DNA from: Ostrinia nubilalis
Lineage: Eukaryota; Arthropoda; Insecta; Lepidoptera; Crambidae
Assembly: GCF_963855985.1 (NCBI RefSeq)
Contig: NC_087099.1
Location: forward strand, 2,634,001 to 2,698,000
DNA length: 64,000 nt
Direction of reading: 5' to 3'
Part shown: positions 54,138 to 64,000 of the stretch, piece after piece
Numbering within the stretch: the stretch's first letter is position 1
Layout: every line of letters starts with the position of its first letter
Program-made: the position numbers and the translations under genes
The notes under the pieces: model-generated
The model's input: only the letters and a program-made list of their open reading frames with translations
Told to the model about the DNA's origin: nothing
Databases searched by the model: none

Positions 54138-55733
54138 CTGCACAGAAATAACAACCAGTTACCACCGCATCTCAACAATGCTATTTTACTTGAGTGCAAG
54201 CAGCATTTACTTTGCAAGTTTTGATCTAGAGTCGAGTTCAGACCCCAGTAAATTGAAAGCTTTCAAGTTAAATTACAGCGCTCATTCTTAATGACATTGA
54301 CAGAGATTCTAAGTTTAACTGTCCGAATTATAAAAGCTTTTTGTTTAAATAAATTGTCCCAATTAACTAGCCCAAATATAAGTGGAAGATCCAATCATAA
54401 ACGACAATGAAGCTACGTTAAAATCAGCACCAAGTCAGACTATCACAACCGGTAATAAAGAATCTTTGAAATCTTCAGATTCCTTTTAAATTATTCAAAA
54501 GCGATATTCAGGTCAATTGAATACAAACCCAAATGCAACTGGTAGGCTTCTTGTTCAGATTGGATAAATTTCCATTTGAAAAGCGACGCTCTATTACCCC
54601 AAGTGTTTGCATTACCTCAAAGTTGGGTAACTTGAATTATGGTTAATATTGTTTACCACGCTGCGTGCTGGTGTAAGTTTAAGAAGCTGTAAAACTTCGT
54701 CCCTGAAACTATCTTCGCATAAGCGTTTATAATTAATTCGAAACCTTATAGTCTCTTACAGACAACTCCGAGAGCACCCACAGTCGAAACTTTAATGGCA
54801 GAATGTGGGGTATGTGCAAACAGTGGAATAAACTTGACTTCCGGAACTCCCGCGTCGCCTGAACTCCGAGAAAATAGGCATAGTATCTCGTGGGCCCAAT
54901 TAGGTTGATATTGTTGGAAGTTCAAGACAGAGAATGTAACTTTGTTTCCTTTGTGAAGAGGGAGAAATACTTGGCAACTTGATGTTTTATGGTTGTACTT
55001 AATAGTTTATCTGTTTAAAGTATATTTATTTATTTACGTTACTAACAGGGCGATATGGAAATCATTAGGGACGCCAATACAATTCTGCAGTGAACGTTCT
55101 GTGGCTGAAATGATGATGATAATAATGATGATTTACATTTCTCAAAGGGCTGGAATACGTAGTGTGGGCAGGCCTCCTACTAGGTGGACCGAATATCTGG
55201 TGAAGGTCACGACCTTCCCACGGGAAGAGCCTGTCAGTGATCATTGTCTAAAACTTTGGAAGAGGCCTTTGTCCAGCAGTGGACGTCATTTGGCTGAAAC
55301 GAACGAACGAATGAATATTTCTGAAAATGCAATGTTTAAGTTTATTTCTCCGTAGACGTGCTTCATCAAAACACCTGTTATTTTTTGGTCCATTCGCGCT
55401 TTTAGAATTAAGCAGAAAACCTTTTAGCGTTTCCGATTTATACATGCATCTCGAAACACAATCCCGCCCATAGCAAGTTATAATCTGAATGCGATTGCAT
55501 CGCACGTCAGAGTTAGTACGAGTATTGAAACAGCTTGCAGTGTCTGCCGATGGACCGACTTATTGGATTTGCAGTTTATCGAAAGCTTTGAAGCTTTTGA
55601 GGAACAAAAATAAATTTTTAAAAGCATTTAGAATTCCCTGGGCTAATTTGATACATTCGGAATATGTAATATTTGTTACCTACATTAGCCTAGAAACCTC
55701 GAAATTGTTAATTTACTCGGGCCCCTACCTTAA
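54138..55733. other. Upstream intron or intergenic, RTE remnants
   Basis: 55125-55315 holds two RTE 3' pieces (gtgggcaggcctcctactag, gtccagcagtggacgtcatt). The rest is AT-rich, without an exon I can support. Confidence 0.6.
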
Positions 55734-56705
55734 CCTTCGGAAGGCAACAGGGGTGACCAGTCACCCCACTAGTTCAAAAATGTCTTCATACGTTTAGTTG
55801 CAGTTGTTGTGTCTTTCTGTCGTTTGGTCTATTCTCTAATTGGAGGGAGAGCTATCAGTCGCATGCGTCAACATATCGCGTTAGGTTCATGTTTTTGATA
55901 TTTTGACACTGCTGGGGTGACTCATCACCCCTGTTGCCTTTTACGTATACTTTATTTTTTCGTGTTGCTAAAGTAAATGGTTGATTTTGGAGTAAAAATG
56001 GCTTTGTTTTCGGATGATCAAATCGAAAAATACTTTCATGGACTTGCTGATGTCAATTCCTATGATAAATGCTGCTCAGATGATAATAAGATTCCTAAAA
56101 TTGAAAACAATAATCTCAGTTCAGTCGGAGGAGGAATATTTTATTTCCAATAGCGAAAATTGTTACGACGATGACGTTCTACTAGCACAATTCAAACAAA
56201 ATGAGCTACTATGTAAGAACAGACATGTTTGGTCTTCTTGGTTTCATCACCTTGGAGTCAAACACCTCGACGAAATATAATAACTCTTACGAGAGATGCG
56301 AGAATTATAGAGCAATTACACATGACATTCTAAATATGAACTAGGGACCTCCTGAGGGTGCACCTTCAGCAAAGTTATAGAAGCAGGCAAGGTGAGTGCT
56401 GTGTCAAAGAAAACTGAACAAAAAAGTTATAACATCTCTTATAAAATATCAACTACCCTCATGCCCTGAAAATCGAAAAGATATTTGCTTTAACTGTGCT
56501 TTATGTTAAAAATTAATTTATTAAAAATATATAAACTGTTAAATTAAAGTATTTTTAGTTTTATAATGAAACAAAGTAATAGATCTAATCATTAATAAGT
56601 TTGATTTTTCATTACAAAGCTATTTTATTTCAAATTATATTTGTGGGGTGACTGGTCACCCCTGTTGCCTTTTACGTATACAAAAAAAGTGTTGCCTGCC
56701 GAAGG
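55734..56705 (+). mobile_element. Decayed piggyBac-type transposon with TTAA target duplication
   Basis: Ends ccttcggaaggcaac and gttgcctgccgaagg are flanked by TTAA at 55730-55733 and 56706-56709. Subterminal repeats gtgaccagtcaccccac, ggggtgactcatcacccctg and gtggggtgactggtcacccc occur. An ORF from 55999 starts MALFSDDQIEKYFHGLADVN and stops after about 50 codons; further sequence is frameshifted. Only the N-terminal part of a transposase remains, no catalytic domain. Confidence 0.9.
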
Positions 56706-57008
56706 TTAAACTTATGTACCCAGTCCTAGGTAGTCTAATCTCCAAAAAGCCGCGGGGAACAGCCAGTTAGTTCTAACGCAGGAAGTAACTACCTATCTAC
56801 GTACCTACAACATATCCGTAGCTACGGAACATGTCGTTATGAGAACATCGTAGCCGCTACGAGCTACGCCGTAGTCGACGCTTCCTGCTACGTCCCGCGC
56901 TGTAACTAAGTTGTAAGTTCCCGAAAGTACAAGCAGTTGTGTATTAGTATTATGTTCCTCAATTTTGTGACTTCATAATTTTATTGTAACAATATTTTTA
57001 GGAAAACA

Positions 57009-57148
57009 GAGGTGGAATTGTGTAAAGCAATCGTAATCATTTGACAGTTCATAACGTACGATTAAGTCAGTTAAACAAAGCGTTTGACAGAATAATCGTA
57101 CGTTATGAACTGTCAAATGATTACGATTGCTTTACACAATTCCACCTC
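57009..57148. mobile_element. Palindromic MITE (copy A)
   Basis: gaggtggaattgtgtaaagc...and complement, with arms of about 58 bp around a short centre. Nearly identical to 60243-60382. Confidence 0.92.
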
Positions 57149-58261
57149 AGATCATAGGAATAAATCACAAAACATGTTCGGCTTATCTTTGTAGTCGATA
57201 TTTATTATGTTTACGTTACTGGGAATATTAGGCAAAGACAAAACTGTTTAAGCTTCATATGTGGTACGAACATGCTTGTAAATAATTCAGCAATTTTTAT
57301 GCCAAACAAATCTTAATCCAATCCTAAATATACGAGTAAATACAGTTTCCTTCACCTAACGTAACGTGACGCTTCATATTTTACAACTTTTCCAATAAAG
57401 TTATTTTGTTCTGAAGTCTTCTTGAGTTAGAACATAGATTGCTTCAACTTCAGAACTCGTAGCAAAGGAAAATAAACCTAGACGACCCATTTCTCAATTA
57501 GTTTTGTGCAATTCACAGGGTTTGAGGCAGACTTTGAAAGTGAAGCAAAGAAATATCAAATGAAAGAAAGCTTAAAAAGCATAACATAGCCAATTGAATG
57601 AAACCTAAAAGGTGTCAGTTTTATCAGCGAGTCAAAGAGATGGCAATGATAAACCAAAGAGAAAAAGTAAATAAAGATCACCTTTAAAGCGAACAAGAGC
57701 AAAGGAAAATAAACCAAGAAAAGTATATTTCTCAATTACGCTCGTTTCAATTTACGGGGCAAATTAATTTAACAGCTACCTTTGAGCTGCAATCGTTTGT
57801 AATGAGCTAATAAATCTATTGCAATGGCGCGGAATTCATTCGCTGATCTGAATTAACTTACCGAAAGAACTTTCGAAGTCGAGATGCCTTAGTGATAATT
57901 AATTGCGCTGCTAAAGTTCTGGGCTTTAATAATGTAAGAAGTCATTCATCATAAACTTAGATACTTTTGCCGTCGGAGCACCTGCCACTCGCTGGGGTCG
58001 TGTGGACCTTAACACCGGGGGCAAAGGTTGAATTTGGGGCGTGTGGGAAACGGCGCAAGGTCAATTAAGAGTGGAGCCAGACGTGTTACACTTCCGGACA
58101 GTTGGACGTGCGAACCAGTTCTGATATGACTTAGGGAATACCTTGACTCGTGGCGTTTAGACATATACAACAGACTAACAACTTTTATTTTATACAACAG
58201 ATTAACACTATACATTACGGTAGATAGGTATCTTGATCTTGAGGCACCGGCATGGCTGGCA
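57149..58261. other. AT-rich sequence, no feature
   Basis: No exon, element boundary or RNA gene recognised. Confidence 0.55.
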
Positions 58262-58592
58262 CTAACCGCCTCTGTGATCTAGTTGTAAGACCACCTGCTT
58301 CAGACGCAGAGGTCCCAGGTTCGATTCCCAGTGGGGGCAGATTTTTCTGTTCGGTTTGGTTGGTGGTAGGGCTTGTTTTATGTCCGCCTGGCTAGCTACC
58401 ACCATCTTACCTAAGTTTGTCGCCATAACAACAATGTTAACAGCATTGTTGTGTTCCAGCAGTTAGAGGTAAGATAGCCAGTTCTTCCGTGGTTGAACAT
58501 TCCGGGTGAAGCTCGCTTCCACCTTCGGCCTGATCGTCACTTACCATCAGGTGAGATACAGGCCAAGAGCTTCCTCGTTGTGGATAAAAAAA
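58262..58592 (+). mobile_element. tRNA-derived SINE
   Basis: The head (58268-58340) resembles a tRNA: a degenerate A box (tagttgtaag) and a perfect B box, ggttcgattcc. The unrelated body ends in ttaccatcaggtgagataca, a 3' motif common in insect SINE/LINE tails, and then an A-rich end. The head folds poorly as a tRNA, so it is a retroposon, not a tRNA gene. Confidence 0.85.
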
Positions 58593-60242
58593 ACTAATCC
58601 GTATCTTGAACGAACTTTCCTCTAGTTGGCAATTTATCGGATATGAATTTTACTCAGTTAATACTTCTAAAGCTTAAGGTAGTAGAAGTTTGTACTAAAG
58701 AAAGAATGTCAAGTTATAGGTACATGGGTAATAGAGACCTATACCTCTGTACCAGTATTACTATTACCTAAAGAGACTGTTTAAAAGTAATAATTAGAAT
58801 GGCAATAGATGAATGTGGCCGTTTGCGTCGCCTGTTTCTAAGTCATCTGGAGTCATTCGTTTTAGTAATATGGCCATAACACGTACGTAATAAGTGCCAC
58901 GCTAATATCCGGACATGTTAGAATATGTAGAGCAAACTGTAAACAAGTGGAGGCAATATCGCGCCAATTACACACGCCGCATCTCCAATACCCGCCGCAA
59001 GATGGCCGAACATCCGCCGTCGCCATGTTGCTGTCGCGACTAAATTATTAGCATGTTGGCACTGACTCATTTAGGAGTTTAGTGTTGACCTAGTGTCCCA
59101 AACAGTATTGCTAAGTCAAACCAGTAAGGTACCATAAGATACCTTAGATGCTACCTAAAAACTGCGCTTACATTACAATTTGAGATAGCAGTGCCTATAA
59201 CTTGCATGTACTACCTAATTTACCAATATATCTGGTGTGTGTTGACTTATATTTTATGGCAAACAAAATCATTTTGCTGAGAACGCGTTCTCTTGAACCC
59301 GATTGTACCTTTTTTTATACCCCATGTTTACCAAGTTAACACAGCGTATGTAACCACACGCTGTTTGTCCTGGCCGCCGACCGCAAGCTGTCATGGCGGC
59401 AACATAAGTGTTGCCACACCACAAATCGTCGCACGCGGTTGTTTGTTCAGGCTCTGACTGACATCCAATACACAATGACCAAACACAAAACGTAGGTTGC
59501 AGTTTATACCTTATTACAATAGCACACAATTTGATACCAGTGCATGTGCCAGATTATGAGGTTGACTGGGATGTTTACTTACTATTCTGCACTGGTATTT
59601 TAACTTATTGTCCGACAAATTAGCATTTCCATCTACCGTTTACATACCATTAAAAACGTACATTTAAGCAACTGGCCACACCGTTAGGACATAGAAATAA
59701 CGATTAGGATAGAGTTTATAAAGTGAAGGTTTTTTGTTTTATTTTGGGCAGTTAAGTCATTAACAGAGTTGTTAATTATGTTTATTTCAAACTACCCTAA
59801 TTAGTAGGCGATCAATCATGTTAATGTCATAAACTAATCCAGGCCTATGACTCCGCATATCACGTGACGTGTACTATTGTATTCCGGTCGGAGTCAGTGA
59901 ACTGAATAATGTTAGGTCTAATGTGCTATGTAAACCACGCAAATTGATCTTGATGAACGCTATTATCTTATAGATGCCTAACATTTGATATGCCTAATCA
60001 AAATACGGTTGATACGCATTTAATTGAAACTAATTGGAGAATACCTGTAACTATCAAATTGATAATAATGGGTAAGATTTGACTAAATTACTGTTTTACA
60101 CAACTATGTACATTTGTAGAAGTCGTAATTCGTAGTCATAGTTACTACGAAGAAAACTACTAAACCAGATCGCTACGTTATATTTAATGACAAAATTATT
60201 TCTCTAGAAGATTAGTTACGTGTACAATAAAACAGAAGTCCT
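58593..60242. other. Non-coding sequence, no supported gene
   Basis: A CpG-richer patch at 58960-59045 has caagatggccgaac and complement-strand gcaacatggcgacggc, which look like start-site or YY1-type motifs, but no exon can be followed from them. The minus ORF 59269-59529 is unrecognised. Confidence 0.5.
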
Positions 60243-60382
60243 GAGGTGGAATTGTGTAAAGCAATCGTTATGATTTGACAGTTCATAACGTACGATTATT
60301 CTGTCAAACGCTTTGTTTAACTGACTTTATCGTACGTTATGAACTGTCAAATGATTACGATTGCTTTACACAATTCCACCTC
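60243..60382. mobile_element. Palindromic MITE (copy B)
   Basis: Same 140-bp element as 57009-57148, with its centre in the opposite orientation and very few substitutions. Confidence 0.92.
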
Positions 60383-61493
60383 TGATCCAGTGTTCTTCAT
60401 AAAACCTACATACTCCTATATCAAAGAAAACATTTGCATCAAACCCATACGACAATTTCTGAACGAGTTTGTACTAAGAATTTTTTAGCAGTAAGTACCT
60501 ACAACCTACAAGCACTTGAATTCAGAGATAATATAGATACATTAGCGTCTACATGTTGTATTGCTGTGGAATAAGCGTGGTATATTATGATTAGCTGCAA
60601 CACGGCCTCAGCCAGCGGATGTTCAGTGACGTGTGGCAGGATATTGGAGATGTGGTTGGTGTGATTGCGGATATTTGATTGTTTACATAAACTTGACATA
60701 AAATATACTCTACATTTTACTAGCTTTTACCATTTGGTGCTTGCTGTTGGCACATCATTAGCTTCTATAATAGCTTTTTTTACCGCTCGTGTAGAACTTT
60801 CACATAAACCAGATTTTAAAAAAATCGCTGTACAATCGATATATGTAGCATTAGATCCTATCCATTAAAACGGAAGTTGAAATATGAATACACTTTCGCC
60901 TCAATACATAATTTTTAAAAGTTATTCAAACTTTGTTAGTTGAAATTGTACTTCTATATTTCGTAAGTATGTTCTGATAATATTAAATAAGTTCACAGTA
61001 AAATATCTATGCTTTTAAATGTAAAGTATCTTTCCCACACCAAATTATAAAGAAGACACCTTAATGAATTAAAAACGTGATAATTCCATTAAACCTACTT
61101 AAAATAAATTGATAAAGTAATTCCAGTAAGAGATCTTAATTTGGGTAGCACAGGTGCTTCCACTTCGCTTCATTTTTCATGTTAATGCACCTTCTAATTT
61201 AAAAGCGCTGAGTATGAAAAACAAGGTAAAGTGGACTTTCTTAATTCAGTTTGAAAAAGTCTCAAAAGCTTGACGGCGTGAAATTGCTGTTGGACTAAAA
61301 ACAATATTTTTATTCTAAAATCTCACCATTTCTCTTAAAGTAATAAAATATTACGAAAATTTAACATTGACAAAAAGTCGTTGTTATTTTACATGACTTG
61401 CAATTAGCAAACTGAAAATACACAAAATACCTAGGACCTAGGTATGTAAATATGAATTTGAATTTGTATATTTAATAACGCCAAAATAGTTTT
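60383..61493. other. AT-rich sequence, no feature
   Basis: Nothing coding or repetitive recognised. Confidence 0.55.
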
Positions 61494-61671
61494 AGAGTAG
61501 GCGCACACCGTTGATTTTTAGTTGGCCGATAGTTGTGCCCGATTTCAAATTGTATGAAGAATCGGCCAAATCGAATCGGCGTAGTGTGCGCACTCCCATA
61601 CATGCCCATACTGATCAACTGCCCGACTAAACTATCGGCCGACGAAAAATCAACGGTGTGCGCCTACTCTT
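61494..61671. mobile_element. MITE with GAGTAGGCGCACACCGTTGA ends
   Basis: Left gagtaggcgcacaccgttga and right tcaacggtgtgcgcctactc are perfect inverted repeats, extended by tttt.gt.ggccgatag. About 178 bp. Confidence 0.92.
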
Positions 61672-63617
61672 AGTATTTTACATCATTTATGTCTCTCGCA
61701 CCACACGTGTAATCTATCAGCTACTCGTACTGGAAAACAACACCAATTATAAAATGTGTAATAATTCTCCCAGCACGCTCATCCCTCACAATGGGGTGAA
61801 ACGGGAGCAGAAAGGACAAAGCCGTAGTTCACGCGACACGAGACGCAATTAAGATGCACATTATGAATTGTGGGCATATTGCAATTTGCGCTTAGATATC
61901 TTTAATCTACTTACTCTATGCCTATGAAAATGGTGTTAAAATATTATGTTATACCAAAAGGATTGATTCTATCTACGGTTCTACGACGGCTTAAGTGCCT
62001 AAGAAAAATAAATCTTAAATAATAACCAATAATTTTAAAAAGGTAAAATATTGTTTCTGAAGGAATTTCAGTTTCAATTTATTTGATGAAAAGCGGCACT
62101 TTGTATATTTTTACGTATTAAGTAGAATATATTATGTTTTTTTAAGAAGATAATATGTTGAAGTATTAGGGTACTTATTTGAGAATCGTTCCCAATTGGA
62201 TGATGAAGACGTTAACGTAATCGAAGAATTTAAGCAGCTATTTCGTCAGCTTTTGTTCTGTTCTACGAGTATATATAACTTTCAGCTTTGCTAGTTAATT
62301 CACTGAACTACTTAAATACTTTTCGCTCGCTGTGGCATATATGGAACACGGCTTTTCGCAGCCATTAACGTGATAAATGGCGGCTCAAATGCGAGACGCG
62401 CGCGCTGCGTGACACGTGACGCGTCATTTCCACCCGATACGTTCGCCCATGCCAATAGATTCATCTCAGCTTAATTACTATCTAATACAAGTATTTGTTA
62501 CTTTTCACTGACTGTATTTTATAACTGTTTTAATATTAGATTCCATATTCCATTTCAGCAAAAGCCAGTGCTGGATAAAGCCCCCCAAAGGATTTCGACA
62601 ACGACCGGTCCTACGCTGCCCGCAGCTTCACGCGATTTTATAAAATCTGGTCCATCAATTGGATTGGGAGGCCTGCTGCGGCTATTTTTTCTAGTACGTG
62701 TATCTGAACTTTAATTTTAAATACCATTGCAGTTTGTGTCATTATTCGGCACTTGATTTTACATATTAGTAAATACGTTATACATAACAAGGTTTCAGCC
62801 CACGACATATTGGAAACAATCATCTTCTTTCATCAACAGTTTGTAACAATTTGTAACGAGCGAGGCAATATTCTACATAGTAACATAATATTTTAACCCA
62901 GAGACATGAGCATTACAGATTCCCCACCATATGATTTTCAATTAATTATAAACTAAACTGAATTGTATGTACCTTCGAAAAATAGTTAAAGTGTAACATC
63001 TGCCAGACATATGCGTACCGTGATAAAATCTTTTCGATGATTTAGGCGACAAACGGATGGGCTTATGGCGCGATAAATGCTTATCGCGCCGAGCACTGGT
63101 CACAACAACTTCGGACTATGTCTCCTTGGTCATACCTATCATGTCATATTTACGGAAACATTATAAATGTTCCTCGGTGTCAATTAGCAAACGATATCCG
63201 GTTAGGCGTAGGTGGCTAACCTAATTTATGATGGATCAAGTGCGAACGGTAACGGCGTCGATGGGGAAACTCAATTATTAATCACGTTTCCGCGCCACTA
63301 ACGCAATCATGCCGTGGGACGATAATATGATCGTAGAGGTATTCCTTGAAAAAAAAATGTTCTTTTACACTGACGACTATGAGACGGACCCGCTTCTTTT
63401 AATCGCCGATGGCCGTTTAAGGGCACCATATAAACTTTATAGCGATTTTATAAATAATCTTACAACCTAAATTAGTAGAATAAGATAGAGCCGTGAGACT
63501 AGAAATCCTGTTACGCTTTCCAGAAAGTGGTTTCAACATTAATTTATTATTTAACCTTTCCTTACAATAACTAAGAATAGGGCGCTTTTTGGCCTTTATA
63601 TTATTTTTGTTTGCCTA
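61672..63617. other. AT-rich sequence with one RTE remnant
   Basis: 62555-62690 contains a decayed minus-strand RTE 3' end (ccagtgctggataaagcccc). A CpG patch lies at 62380-62450. No gene supported. Confidence 0.55.
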
Positions 63618-63880
63618 TACAGGGTGGAAACATTAAGTGATCTCACTCGTTTATTTCTAAACTATACAAGATATTGATAAACTGGTTGACTTACTTTGAC
63701 TTGACTGACCTGGAAGCTGGAAACATTGAATTTTCGGATAGATCCAGTTTATTCTGTAACCTATTAATAATACCGTTTGATAGAGCTCGTGAAGCACTTT
63801 CAGGATCAGTAACTAGTTTATTGATATCTTGTATAGTTTAGAAATAATCGTGTGAGATCACTTATCGTTTCCACCCTGTA
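63618..63880. mobile_element. MITE with TACAGGGTGGAAAC ends
   Basis: Ends tacagggtggaaacattaag and its complement; inner arms tttctaaactatacaagatat and complement. Related by its termini to 38711-39177. Confidence 0.9.
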
Positions 63881-64000
63881 TAATATATTGTTTTAAAATG
63901 TATTTAAATTAAGGTATATGGTAGCAATCCCGTCAGTAATAATGATTATAGGTACCTATATAATGTCTTTCACGTATTTGTAATTAACTAAAATAAATAG

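Noticed and set aside
58268..58340. Possible tRNA gene
   Set aside because: The B box is perfect, but the A box is degenerate, stems do not pair well, and a SINE body follows without a T-run terminator.
59269..59529. 86-codon minus ORF with several Cys
   Set aside because: No recognisable domain, no splice-compatible link to the LEV-10-like exons, low-complexity surroundings.

Overview
This is a eukaryotic (insect) genomic window. AT-rich introns packed with short inverted-repeat transposons, Helitron-type elements with A|TC...CTAG|T boundaries, a tRNA-headed SINE, RTE-type LINE fragments and a TTAA-flanked piggyBac relic point to a moth or butterfly; that taxonomic call is inference. There are no bacterial features. 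Two multi-exon protein genes face each other tail to tail, and I rebuilt both from splice signals, codon phase and family similarity.

Region 1 (140-20425, + strand) is Syncrip/hnRNP Q, an RNA-binding protein with an N-terminal NURR domain, three RRMs and an Arg/Gly-rich tail. Its 5' end lies outside the window. Twelve exon positions give 569 residues and end at a TAG at 17592. Position four is occupied by two alternative 136-nt exons (6244-6379 and 6609-6744) of the same phase, which swap the end of RRM1 and the start of RRM2. The probable 3' UTR carries a nested foldback transposon about 1.86 kb long.

Region 2 (20430-28220) has no host gene. It holds an 18-bp pyrimidine-rich minisatellite, a perfect 146-bp inverted repeat, a broken RTE LINE and several MITEs.

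Region 3 (28220-54137, - strand) is a single-pass membrane protein with five CUB domains, one LDLa-like module, a transmembrane segment and a short basic/proline-rich tail: the architecture of C. elegans LEV-10, an acetylcholine-receptor clustering protein. Fifteen exons, including a 27-nt microexon, join in phase to give 828 visible residues; the signal peptide is upstream, not seen.

The most unusual signal is in this gene. Exon after exon is followed, in the direction of transcription, by diverged tandem copies of its own 3' end plus its 5' splice site and some intron (near 49.2, 47.4-48.0, 43.0-43.9, 41.9-42.5 and 40.2-40.7 kb). The terminal exon with its 3' flank has been amplified the same way into a roughly 5.7-kb array of about 0.6-kb units (28.6-34.4 kb). 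The last coding junction also has two overlapping donor sites that would give either a membrane-anchored or a soluble protein.

Region 4 (54138-64000) shows no convincing exon. It contains RTE, piggyBac, SINE and MITE copies and is either the 5' intron of the LEV-10-like gene or intergenic. A possible + strand promoter (TATA plus TCAGT initiator, 35611-35645) lies antisense inside the last intron of the LEV-10-like gene.
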